Origin: Brachybacterium sp036311905
GTDB taxonomy: Bacteria; Actinomycetota; Actinomycetes; Actinomycetales; Dermabacteraceae
NCBI RefSeq assembly: GCF_036311905.1
Contig: NZ_JAZDCH010000025.1
Coordinates: forward strand, 186,001 to 250,000
Reading direction: 5' to 3'
Length of the DNA stretch: 64,000 nt
Shown here one piece after another: positions 1 through 6,962 of the stretch. Every line of letters starts with the position of its first letter. The stretch's first letter is position 1. A program made the position numbers and the translations under genes. The notes below the pieces were generated by a model. That model was not told the DNA's origin, did not search any database, and was given only the letters and a program-made list of their open reading frames with translations.

Positions 1-470
1 GCACCGAGGGCACCGTTTTCGACAACCTCCTCGCCACCACCACGGTCGACGGCAGCCTCTGGCACCTCGGCGTGATCCACACCGCGCCGCCGCAGATGGG
101 CGCCGAGGCCTGGACGCGGGATGCCGCCGCGGTCGGCGAGATGGTCGCGCCGTTCGCGCAGAAGAACTTGCTGCTGGTCGGGGACTTCAACGCGATCGAG
201 CAGCATCACACGATGCGGGAGCTGACGGCCGACGGTTCCCTGCACAGCCTCGCCGTCGCAGGGCGCGGGCGGGGCGAGGGGCTGTGGGAGCCGACGTGGC
301 CCGTCGGCCGCACCGCGCCACCCTTCGCGCGGATCGACCACGCGCTCGCCGGGGAGGGCGTCTCGGGCCCGGTGCCGACCTACCTGACCGTTCCGGGCAC
401 CGACCACCGGGCGCTGCTGGTTCGCGCTGCCCCGGCGCTCGGAGGCACCGCGACCGACGCGGTCTCCTGA
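1..470 (+). CDS. Endonuclease/exonuclease/phosphatase family protein, C-terminal part
   Basis: The reading frame is open at the left edge (first full codon at base 3), so the N-terminus lies outside the window. The visible 155 residues carry the last part of an endonuclease/exonuclease/phosphatase fold: a GDFN motif (Asp and Asn of the metal site), then RIDHAL, then TDHRALLV with the Asp-His pair that ends this superfamily. These residues support a metal-dependent phosphodiesterase or phosphatase, but the substrate cannot be read from this fragment. A second member of the superfamily lies at 11743-12459. The stop is 4 bases from the stop of the convergent gene at 475, so the two transcripts meet tail to tail with no space for a terminator hairpin between them. 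Confidence 0.8.
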   Translation, partial: TEGTVFDNLLATTTVDGSLWHLGVIHTAPPQMGAEAWTRDAAAVGEMVAPFAQKNLLLVGDFNAIEQHHTMRELTADGSLHSLAVAGRGRGEGLWEPTWPVGRTAPPFARIDHALAGEGVSGPVPTYLTVPGTDHRALLVRAAPALGGTATDAVS

Positions 471-474
471 CAGT

Positions 475-1197
475 TCAGGCGCTCTCGGCGCGGCGCACCA
501 TCTCGCCGATCCAGATCGGGGCGAAGGGCGAGGTGCAGTTCGGCGGGGTCGGGTAGTCCTTCAGCACCTCGAGCCGCTCGCCGATCGCGATGGCGCGCTC
601 GCGGCGGGTCGCATCGTGGATGCCGATCTCGGCGAGGCACTGGTTCATCGCCCACTGCAGGCGCTCGGGGGCGTCCTTCATCTCCGCCTCGATCTGATCG
701 AGGAGGGCGTCGAGATCGAGGCCGTCCGGCACCTCGCCGGAGGGGGCTTTCGCCACCCGGTCGCTGGTCAGCGCCCAGCCGGCGCTCGCGACGACGGGAT
801 CGGCGTCGGCGAACCAGGCCGTACGGAGCGCCTCGCGGTGAGGGCTCTTCTTCCCGAGGTAGCTGACGAGCCACTCGTGGACCTTCGGGGTGGGTGCCTC
901 GCGCAGCATCGCATCGAGTTCCGCCTCGCTGTACTGCGTGGGCCGGGAGATCAGCAGGGCGAGCAGCTTCGGGGTGGAGTCCTCGGCGGGGGTCTGCCAC
1001 AGGGCGCGGGCGAGATCGGGCTGGGTCTTCAACCGCTTCGCGACCGCGCGGAGCTTCGTGAGGTTCACGGCGTGGTCGTCGCCGTGCTTCGCGTTGACCG
1101 CGCGCATGCGGTCGTCGGCGAGCGCGGAGAGTTCCTCGTGGAGCGCGGCGACCTCGGCGGCGAGCTCGGACTCGGTGCGCTGCGGGGCGGCGGTCAT
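475..1197 (-). CDS. DNA alkylation repair family protein
   Basis: A 240-residue, mostly helical protein that I recognise as an AlkD-like DNA alkylation repair family member (HEAT-like repeats that hold alkylated DNA). The N-terminal third includes AVNLTKLRAVAKRLK, typical of these proteins, and the C-terminus has the family-like PNCTSPFAPIWI segment. The AlkD-type function, glycosylase action on cationic alkylated bases, is known for the family and not shown here. The start ATG overlaps the stop of the upstream kinase-like gene by 4 bases (ATGA), so the two are probably translationally coupled. A longer in-frame extension upstream exists, but it would run through the kinase-like gene and is rejected. 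Confidence 0.75.
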   Translation of the reverse strand: MTAAPQRTESELAAEVAALHEELSALADDRMRAVNAKHGDDHAVNLTKLRAVAKRLKTQPDLARALWQTPAEDSTPKLLALLISRPTQYSEAELDAMLREAPTPKVHEWLVSYLGKKSPHREALRTAWFADADPVVASAGWALTSDRVAKAPSGEVPDGLDLDALLDQIEAEMKDAPERLQWAMNQCLAEIGIHDATRRERAIAIGERLEVLKDYPTPPNCTSPFAPIWIGEMVRRAESA

Positions 1198-1760
1198 GGG
1201 TGCTCCTGCGGGATCTCGGGGGCATCCAGGATACGGCTGAGCGCCGTGACCAGCTCCTCGCGGGGGCGTGCCGCCTCGAGCCGATGCGCCCGGGGACGGC
1301 CCGCGAGGAGGCTGTCGAGCGCGGTGGCGTGGACGGCGGCGTCGGCCGGTCCGACGTGACGATCGTTGGCGGCCTGCTCGGGCCGGTCGGGCGCGGCCCG
1401 CCGAGCGGCCAGGCGCTCGGCGAGAGTCGACGGATCGGCCACGAGCGCGGCCTCGACGAAGCGCGCCCCGTGCTCCTCGGCGAGCGCCTCGAGCTGGTCG
1501 AGGAACGCGGTGCGCGCGAGGTACTGACCGATCAGCACGTCGTGCCCGTCGGCGAGGTGTCGACCGGCGAGGGCGAGCGCGAGGCGCCGTGCCTGGAGGC
1601 CCGCGGCCGGGAGGTCCTCCTCCCACTCCCCGAGGGAGTGCTTCAGCTGGTCGACGTCGAGGGCGAGCGCGAGGGGACGCCGCGCCGCGAGGAGCGCGGC
1701 GAGGGTGGACTTGCCGCTGCCGGGCGCGCCGTTGAGCAACAGGAGGACGGGGGCGTTCAT
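1194..1760 (-). CDS. AAA-type P-loop kinase-like protein
   Basis: A 188-residue protein with an N-terminal Walker A (NGAPGSGKST, residues about 9-18), followed by a short P-loop kinase fold including LALDVDQLKHSLG and, later, the AERLAARRAAPDRPEQ segment that looks like a lid with basic residues. This is the size and layout of small zeta-toxin/chloramphenicol-phosphotransferase-like or gluconate-kinase-like ATPases, and I cannot assign a substrate. No antitoxin-like partner is next to it, so a toxin role is unlikely. It is the first gene of a two-gene unit with the DNA alkylation repair gene (4-base overlap). Downstream of the pair lies the convergent partial gene ending at 470. Confidence 0.7.
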   Translation of the reverse strand: MNAPVLLLLNGAPGSGKSTLAALLAARRPLALALDVDQLKHSLGEWEEDLPAAGLQARRLALALAGRHLADGHDVLIGQYLARTAFLDQLEALAEEHGARFVEAALVADPSTLAERLAARRAAPDRPEQAANDRHVGPADAAVHATALDSLLAGRPRAHRLEAARPREELVTALSRILDAPEIPQEHP

Positions 1761-1915
1761 CCCGGCAGTCTCTCGCGGCGGCCGTGGCGGCGGGTCCGGG
1801 GCGCGCCCCGGTCTTTGCTTACCACTTTGTGGCTAGTCCCGCCTCCCCCCCCCCCCCCCCCGCCGTCGCTCGTCGGTCGGTGCTCTGCCCGCCGCTGCCG
1901 GCCGGATCCTCGGGA
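1761..1915. other. Intergenic region with an unusual C homopolymer
   Basis: A 155-base gap between the kinase-like gene and the formamidase, both on the minus strand. It contains a short stretch poorer in GC (about 1811-1836) with a small inverted repeat CCAC-TTT-GTGG at 1822-1832, then a run of 17 C at 1845-1861. I see no gene. The formamidase ends at 1916, so this may be its 3' untranslated region. Confidence 0.6.
1845..1861. repeat. C17 homopolymer tract
   Basis: Seventeen consecutive C on the plus strand (G on the minus strand), by far the longest homopolymer noticed in the window. It is intergenic. Such tracts slip during replication and are also prone to sequencing length errors. Confidence 0.9.
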
Positions 1916-3172
1916 TCAGCCGACGCTCGCGCGCGGCGCGCCGATGCCCGGATCGATCCTCGGCATCTCGCCCGCCCCGGGGCGGATGTCGATGTCGAAG
2001 ATGTCCAGCGGCAGGTAGACGGTCGCGCAGGCGTTGGGGATGTCGACCACGCCCGAGAAGCGTCCCTCGATCGGCGCGGCGCCGAGCAGGAGGTAGGCCT
2101 GCTCGGCCGACCAGCCGAAGGTGGTCAGGTACTCGATCGCGTGCAGGCACGCCCGCTGGTAGGCGAGGTGCGAGTCGAGATAGCGCTGCTCGCCGTCGAG
2201 GGTGACCGAGGTGCCGGAGAAGCTCAGCCACCGCGAGTGCTGCGGCGCGGTGTCGCCCGGCATGAAGATCGCGTTCTCGGCGACGTTGTACTTCTCCATC
2301 CCGCCGGGGATCACGTCGACGTGCAGGTCGATGAACCCGCCCATCTCGATGCCGCCGCAGAAGGTGATCTCGCCGTCACCCTGGCTGAAGTGCAGGTCGC
2401 CGACGGAGAAGTTCGCCCCGTCCACGAACACCGGGTAGAAGATCCTCGTGCCGCGGGTGAGGTTCTTGATGTCCTGGTTGCCGCCGTTCTCGCGCGGCGG
2501 AGCGGTGCGTGCGCCCTCCCCCGCGACCCGGTCGAACTCGCCGTCGGGGACCCCGCCGAGGATCGCGCCGTCCGGCTCGGGCGGCAGGGCGAGGGCCGGC
2601 ACGCGGTCCGGGTCGGTCGCGATGAGCGCCGCCTCGCGGGAGTTCCACCTCCCCAGCAGTTCCGGCGAGGGGGCGGTGCCCATGAGGCCGGGGTGGATCA
2701 TGCCGGTGAACTCGACGCCGGGGACGTGGCGGGAGGTCGCCCTCTCACCGCGGAAGTCCCACACGGCCTTGTAGGCGTCGGGGAACTGGTCGGTGAGGAA
2801 GCTGCCGCCGTTGCGCTTGGCGAAGATGCCGGTGTAGCCCCAGCCCTGCCCCGCGAGCGGGCCGTCGTCCTCCTGCGGGATCGGGCCGACGTCGAGGATG
2901 TCCACGATCAGCAGGTCGCCGGGCTTCGCCCCCTCGATGCGGAAGGGGCCGGAGAGGGTGTGGACCGTGTTCAGAGGCGCGGTGGCGACGTCCTCGGCGG
3001 AGTCGTCGTTCTTGATGTACCCGTCGAACCATTCGCGGCAGTCCACGCGGAAGGTGTCGCCGGGCCTGACGCTGACGGCCGGCGGGATGTCCGGGTGCCA
3101 GCGGTTGTGACCGAGGATCTTCTGCTCGGTGAAGGGCTTCGCGGAGTCGAGGGGGAACACGTTCTGGGGCAT
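1916..3172 (-). CDS. fmdA: Formamidase (acetamidase/formamidase family)
   Basis: A 418-residue protein with the family's features along its length: N-terminal ILGHNRWHPDIPP, the VDCREWFDG segment, PGDLLIVDILDVGP, PGVEFTGMIHPGLMG and the C-terminal half with GDLHFSQGDGEITFCGGIE. These match formamidases of the FmdA_AmdA family, which hydrolyse formamide (and more slowly other short amides) to formate and ammonia in the cytoplasm. Length is typical for the family. An excellent ribosome binding site (GGAAGGAG) lies 4 bases before the ATG. The next gene upstream on the same strand encodes an FmdB-like zinc ribbon, the classical neighbour of formamidase genes, with a 58-base gap, so they are probably cotranscribed. 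Confidence 0.93.
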   Translation of the reverse strand: MPQNVFPLDSAKPFTEQKILGHNRWHPDIPPAVSVRPGDTFRVDCREWFDGYIKNDDSAEDVATAPLNTVHTLSGPFRIEGAKPGDLLIVDILDVGPIPQEDDGPLAGQGWGYTGIFAKRNGGSFLTDQFPDAYKAVWDFRGERATSRHVPGVEFTGMIHPGLMGTAPSPELLGRWNSREAALIATDPDRVPALALPPEPDGAILGGVPDGEFDRVAGEGARTAPPRENGGNQDIKNLTRGTRIFYPVFVDGANFSVGDLHFSQGDGEITFCGGIEMGGFIDLHVDVIPGGMEKYNVAENAIFMPGDTAPQHSRWLSFSGTSVTLDGEQRYLDSHLAYQRACLHAIEYLTTFGWSAEQAYLLLGAAPIEGRFSGVVDIPNACATVYLPLDIFDIDIRPGAGEMPRIDPGIGAPRASVG

Positions 3173-3230
3173 GCTTCTCCTTCCACAGCGACGGGTCCGC
3201 GGATCGGCCCCGCCGGGTCCTGGGCCGCGT

Positions 3231-3515
3231 TCAGGGACGCGGCAACCGCGCGTGGCGCGGGTCCGTCGAGGTGCGGGTCGCGGCGGGGCGGGCGCCGGGG
3301 ACGCGGTCGACGACGGCGGGTTCGTGGGCGCTCCTCGCCGTGGAGTCGAGCAGCGTCCCGGCGGTCGAGCCGAGGCGGCCGAGGCGCGGGGCGCTCATCC
3401 GCCGGCGGGCCGGCGCCCCGCAGTCGGGGCAGACGGGGTACTCGTCGCGGGCGCTGATGGGCACCGACCTCTCGTACTCGTGCGCGCTCTCGCAGCGGAA
3501 CTCGTAGATCGGCAC
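3231..3515 (-). CDS. fmdB: FmdB family zinc-ribbon protein
   Basis: A 94-residue protein that begins MPIYEFRCESAHEYERSVP and has a CPDCG knuckle, the usual FmdB/CxxC regulatory-type zinc ribbon. One of the first cysteine pair is changed: RCESAHEYE has a single Cys where CxxCG is usual. The remaining 55 residues are low-complexity and probably disordered. FmdB proteins were named as putative regulators of formamidase genes, but their biochemical role is not established. Start is GTG, preceded by AGGAGGG at good spacing. It is the first gene of a probable two-gene unit with the formamidase. Confidence 0.85.
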   Translation of the reverse strand: MPIYEFRCESAHEYERSVPISARDEYPVCPDCGAPARRRMSAPRLGRLGSTAGTLLDSTARSAHEPAVVDRVPGARPAATRTSTDPRHARLPRP

Positions 3516-3534
3516 CGGGCCCTCCTGTCGCCTG

Positions 3535-3552
3535 CATCACTTCGCCGTGATG
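3535..3552. promoter_or_regulatory. Inverted repeat upstream of fmdB, possible operator
   Basis: A perfect 6-base inverted repeat, CATCAC at 3535-3540 and GTGATG at 3547-3552, with a 6-base centre, 20 bases upstream of the GTG of the FmdB-like gene. Size and place would suit a dimeric repressor, but no regulator gene is adjacent and short repeats arise by chance. The rest of the 3516-3664 gap shows nothing more. Confidence 0.3.
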
Positions 3553-3664
3553 ACCCCACCATAGGCAACTCGCGGCGGTTCCGCGACGTCTCGGGCGATC
3601 GGGCGGTCGCCGGAGGGGACCGGGCCGGTGCCGGGCGCGGAGCAGGGGCTGGGCGGGAGCCGGC

Positions 3665-4147
3665 TCAGAGCGGGAGCTTGAACCCGAGGTGGCTCGGGGC
3701 GTACCCGAGCCGGGTGTAGAAGCGGTGGGCGTCCGTGCGGGCGGCATCGGTGGTGAGCTGGGCGAGGGCGGCGCCGTGCTCGCGCCCCCAGCGATGGACC
3801 CACTGCATCAGCGCGGTCCCGAGGCCGCTCCCCCGCGCGTCGGCGGTCACGCGCACCGACTCGATCTGGAGGCGCATCGCCCCTTCGCGGGAGAGGGACG
3901 GCAGCAGGGTCAACTGGAGCGTGGCGAGCAGCGCGCCCGCCTCGTCGCGCGCCGCGAGCAGGAGATGCGCGGGATCCTGGTCGATCGCCGCGAAGGCCCG
4001 GCGATAGGGGCCGAGCTCCGAGGCCTCCCGCTCCCGGCCCAGCACGTCATCGGCGAGCAGGGCGACGATCTCGGGCAGGTCCGCCTCGCGCGCGCGGTGC
4101 AGTGCGACGGGGCCGGTGGGGAGTTCCAGGATGTCCAGAGCGGTCAT
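3665..4147 (-). CDS. GNAT family N-acetyltransferase
   Basis: A 160-residue GNAT fold protein. The acetyl-CoA binding signature is visible as VRVTADARGSGLGTALMQW (residues about 99-117, the R-G-x-G-x-G/A pattern), followed by the late AHRFYTRLGYAPSHLGFKL segment typical of the family. The N-terminus is a usual GNAT start (ALHRAREADLPEIVALLAD). Acceptor substrate unknown. The start ATG at 4147 has no Shine-Dalgarno sequence, but CACAAT ends 6 bases before it on the minus strand, consistent with a leaderless message. The gene diverges from the spermidine-synthase-like gene at 4220. Confidence 0.85.
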   Translation of the reverse strand: MTALDILELPTGPVALHRAREADLPEIVALLADDVLGREREASELGPYRRAFAAIDQDPAHLLLAARDEAGALLATLQLTLLPSLSREGAMRLQIESVRVTADARGSGLGTALMQWVHRWGREHGAALAQLTTDAARTDAHRFYTRLGYAPSHLGFKLPL

Positions 4148-4149
4148 CA

Positions 4150-4216
4150 CGCCATTGTGCGCGCGCCCGCCAGGAGGTGGGCACGCGCTCCGGGTACCCG
4201 TCCTCGGCACAATGGC
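4150..4216. promoter_or_regulatory. Divergent promoter region with mirrored -10 elements
   Basis: The 72-base gap between two divergent genes carries a perfect 9-base inverted repeat, GCCATTGTG at 4150-4158 and CACAATGGC at 4208-4216. On each strand CACAAT ends 6 bases before the ATG, so the two arms probably are the two -10 regions of leaderless promoters. No -35 hexamer close to consensus is evident. Confidence 0.4.
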
Positions 4217-4219
4217 CTC

Positions 4220-5068
4220 ATGAACGCGTCCCCGTCCTCCGCCACGCCCTTCTTCCCCGGCTCGCCGCGGCAGGCGCAGCTGTCCTTCTCCGATCAGCCC
4301 GCCTGGATCGTGGCCGACGAGGTCGTGGGCGGCTGGGCCCTGCTGATCGGCGGGGTGGAGCAGTCTCATGTGGATCTCGAGGACCCGACGCGCCTGGTCC
4401 ACGAGTACCTGCGACGGATGGGGAACGTGCTCGACGCGGTGCTGCCGGCCGGGGAGCCGCTGCGCATCGCGCACCTCGGCGGCGGGGCGCTGACCCTGGT
4501 CCGGTACGTGCAGGCGACCCGGCCCGGCTCGGAGCAGCTGGTGGTCGAGATCGAGCGGGAGCTGCCCGGCCTCGTCACCGCGGCGCTGCCGCTGCCGGAG
4601 GGGACCGATCTCGAGGTCGTGATCGGGGACGCGCGGGAGGAGCTCGCCGCCCGGACGGACAGGCGCTTCGATGCGATCGTGCTCGACGTCTTCTCCGGGG
4701 AGGAGTCCCCCGCCCATCTGGCGACCGCCGCGTTCTACGCCGAGGCGCTCGCGCACTTGGATGCGGACGGTCTGCTGCTGGTGAACGTCGGGGACGACGC
4801 CGGCCAGCGCTTCCTCGCGGCGCAGGTGCGCGAGCTGGAGGAGGCGGCGGCGGGCGCGGGCCTGCCCGGGGTGTGGGCGCTCACCGACGCGCAGCTGCTG
4901 AGCCGCCCGGCCGACGGCAACGTCGTGCTGCTCGCGGGCGGGGCGCTCGCCTCCCCCGAGGTGGAGGAGTGGCGTGCGGCCTGGCTCGCGGCGGGACCTC
5001 ATCCGGCGGCCGTGCTGGACCCTGTGGAGACCGAGCGCGCCTTCGGGGCGGGGCGCCCGCGCACCTGA
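4220..5068 (+). CDS. Spermidine-synthase-like methyltransferase-fold protein
   Basis: A 282-residue Rossmann-fold protein of the polyamine synthase-like group. Visible motifs are IAHLGGGALTLVRYV (the glycine-rich nucleotide site, residues about 91-105), VVEIERELPGL (acidic end of beta 2), VVIGDAREEL, and FDAIVLDVFSGEESPAHL. Actinobacterial spermidine-synthase-like proteins of this sort usually lack a demonstrated substrate. No decarboxylase or other polyamine gene is nearby, so real polyamine synthesis is doubtful. It starts at ATG 4220, with CACAAT ending 6 bases upstream and no ribosome binding site. The longer open frame upstream would run antisense through the GNAT gene and is not used. 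Confidence 0.75.
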   Translation: MNASPSSATPFFPGSPRQAQLSFSDQPAWIVADEVVGGWALLIGGVEQSHVDLEDPTRLVHEYLRRMGNVLDAVLPAGEPLRIAHLGGGALTLVRYVQATRPGSEQLVVEIERELPGLVTAALPLPEGTDLEVVIGDAREELAARTDRRFDAIVLDVFSGEESPAHLATAAFYAEALAHLDADGLLLVNVGDDAGQRFLAAQVRELEEAAAGAGLPGVWALTDAQLLSRPADGNVVLLAGGALASPEVEEWRAAWLAAGPHPAAVLDPVETERAFGAGRPRT

Positions 5069-5154
5069 TCAGCCGCGGCGCGAGGAGACAGAGCTGCGCG
5101 GCGGGCGGAGAGGCTGTGCCCGGCTCCGACGAGCGCCCGCGCTACGGTGACGCC

Positions 5155-5910
5155 ATGGAGCACGAGGAGCCGCTCGAGGGAGGGAACGCGACCACCGGGG
5201 TGGTCCGCGTCGGCGCGACGGTGCGCAAGCCCTGGGAGCACGCCACGCCCGCGGTCCACGAGCTCCTGCGCACCGTTGCGGCCGCAGGGATCGACGTCCC
5301 CGCACCGCTCGGACGGGACGAGCGGGGCAGACAGATCCTCGAGTACGTCCCCGGCGCCCTCGCCCTGGGAGTGCCGCGGCTCTCCGAGAGCGAGCTGACC
5401 CGGGTCGGGGCGATGATCCGCGCCATCCATGACGCCTGCGAGGGGTTCCGCCCCGCGGAGGAGCCGGGCTGGGTCCCGCTGATCCCGCAGCCGGGGGCCG
5501 ACGCGGATCTGGTGTGCCACGGGGATCTCGCCCCCTGGAACCTGGTGATCGGCGAGCGCTGGGTGTTCATCGACTGGGACGGTGCGGCGCCGAGCACGCG
5601 CCTGTGGGACCTCGCGTATTCCGCCCAGGCCTTCACCCTCAACGACGTGGAGGAGAGTCCCCACTCGGCGGCGCCCCGCCTGGCCGCGCTGGTCGACGGC
5701 TACGGCGCAGGCCCCGCGCTGCGCGCCGAGCTCCCGGCGGCGATGGCGGAGCGCACCACGGCGATGCACGAGCTCCTGCGCCGCTCCCATGCCGAGGGTC
5801 GCGAGCCGTGGGGGACGATGTTCACCACCGGGCACGGCGCGCACTGGCGCGCCGTGGCCGAACACGTCGCCCGGCACCGGGAGGTCTGGGCCGGGGCGCT
5901 GCGACGCTGA
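5155..5910 (+). CDS. Aminoglycoside phosphotransferase (APH) family protein
   Basis: A 251-residue protein with the kinase-like APH/choline kinase core: VCHGDLAPWNLVI (catalytic loop, HGDxxxxN with Asp about residue 123), then FIDWDGAAPSTRLWDLAY (metal-binding IDW and the D-L-A motif). The N-lobe is short, including VVRVGATVRKPWEHATPAVHELL, where a Lys can serve ATP binding. This family includes antibiotic kinases and many small-molecule kinases, and the substrate is not readable. TACGGT ends 6 bases before the ATG, so the message is probably leaderless. A longer frame upstream is a shadow of the preceding gene. Confidence 0.82.
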   Translation: MEHEEPLEGGNATTGVVRVGATVRKPWEHATPAVHELLRTVAAAGIDVPAPLGRDERGRQILEYVPGALALGVPRLSESELTRVGAMIRAIHDACEGFRPAEEPGWVPLIPQPGADADLVCHGDLAPWNLVIGERWVFIDWDGAAPSTRLWDLAYSAQAFTLNDVEESPHSAAPRLAALVDGYGAGPALRAELPAAMAERTTAMHELLRRSHAEGREPWGTMFTTGHGAHWRAVAEHVARHREVWAGALRR

Positions 5911-5930
5911 GCGCGAGCGGGCCGGAGGGG

Positions 5931-6350
5931 TCAGGAGTCCCGGGAGGAGAGGACGCAGAACTCGTTGCCCTCGGGATCGGCGAGGACGGTCCAGGTGACC
6001 TCGTCCTCGTCCTGACCCACGTCCACCCGGCGAGCGCCGAGCGCAATCAGCCTCTCGATCTGCGCCTCCCGGTCGTCCTCGAGATGCGGGGCGAGATCGA
6101 GGTGCAGCCGGTTCTTCACGGCCTTGCGCTCGGGCACCGCGACGAAGCACAGCCCCGGCGGCGTCCGATGCCACTCCGCGGCAGGGACCGACTCCCGCTC
6201 CCGGATCTCGGGCGGGAGGTCGCCGGGGATCACCACTGCCTCCTCGGCGGACTCGAAGACCACCTCGCCCTCGAGCGCCTGCGCCCACCAGCGGGCCTGG
6301 GCGGTCGGGTCGATGCTGTCGAGGACGACGGTGTACCAGCGCAGCCTCAT
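5931..6350 (-). CDS. VOC family (glyoxalase-fold) protein
   Basis: A 139-residue protein made of two vicinal-oxygen-chelate halves. It starts MRLRWYTVVLDSIDPTAQARWW and ends with the typical WTVLADPEGNEFCVL stretch. NRLHLDLAP in the middle supplies the His that is often a metal ligand. Members include glyoxalase-like dioxygenases and antibiotic-binding proteins, and nothing here distinguishes between them. A clear GGGAGG lies 7 bases before the ATG. It converges with the phosphotransferase gene, 20 bases between stops. Confidence 0.83.
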   Translation of the reverse strand: MRLRWYTVVLDSIDPTAQARWWAQALEGEVVFESAEEAVVIPGDLPPEIRERESVPAAEWHRTPPGLCFVAVPERKAVKNRLHLDLAPHLEDDREAQIERLIALGARRVDVGQDEDEVTWTVLADPEGNEFCVLSSRDS

Positions 6351-6515
6351 GGCGGCCTCCCGGGGCAGGGACCGTGCACGGTGCAGGGTCCGAGGAGATC
6401 ACCGTAGGCCCGGCGGATCCTCCGCGGAAGGGATCCGGCGAGACCGGCGGCGCGTCGGAGACCGACCCCTCCGACCGCCCCCTCGGGCGTCGGACCCCCT
6501 CCCTAGGGTGCGAGC

Positions 6516-6872
6516 ATGTCGCGCACGCGTCCTTCCCCCGCACGCCCCGTCCTCCCCCAACGGCCCACCACCGGCCCCGCCTCCCCGCAGGCGGAGCGGG
6601 AGCGGATCCGCACGCTGCTGCTCGAGAGCCGCCCGGATCTGCACCGTCGCCTGCAGGTCTCGCCGAGCGGCGCCCTGCTCATCCCCCTCGCCCCGGGGCG
6701 CAGCATCGAGATCGGGCGGATGCGGCGTCGCGGGGTGGCGCGCTGGGTGGTCGCCGCTCCCACGGCCGACGGCGCCCACCTGCACGAGCCGGCGACCCTC
6801 CCCGCCGTGGTGCGGACCGTGCTGGCGGCGCTGGGCCGCGCTGAGCGGCAGGATCGCCCCGCGCCGCGCTGA
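6516..6872 (+). CDS. Small protein of unknown function
   Basis: I do not recognise this 118-residue protein. It has a Pro/Arg-rich N-terminus, a central part with an alternating hydrophobic pattern (GALLIPLAPGRSIEIGRM, then RWVVAAPTADGAHLHE) and a short C-terminal helix, with no signal peptide or membrane segment. TAGGGT (6504-6509) ends 6 bases before the ATG, which supports a real, leaderless gene. The gene lies alone between the VOC gene and the histidine kinase operon. Confidence 0.5.
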   Translation: MSRTRPSPARPVLPQRPTTGPASPQAERERIRTLLLESRPDLHRRLQVSPSGALLIPLAPGRSIEIGRMRRRGVARWVVAAPTADGAHLHEPATLPAVVRTVLAALGRAERQDRPAPR

Positions 6873-6962
6873 CCACCGGCCCTGCCGGTGTCGGGCCAGC
6901 CCGACATCGCCCGGCCCGGTGGCAGGATGGGGGCCGGAGCCGTCCGGCACCAGAGTGGAGCC

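Noticed and set aside
1194..1760. Zeta-type toxin of a toxin-antitoxin pair
   Set aside because: The P-loop fits, but there is no epsilon-like or other antitoxin gene beside it. The neighbour is a DNA repair protein.
5155..5910. Acquired aminoglycoside resistance gene
   Set aside because: It has APH motifs, but base composition and the leaderless start match the chromosome, no mobile element is near, and the family is very broad in substrate.
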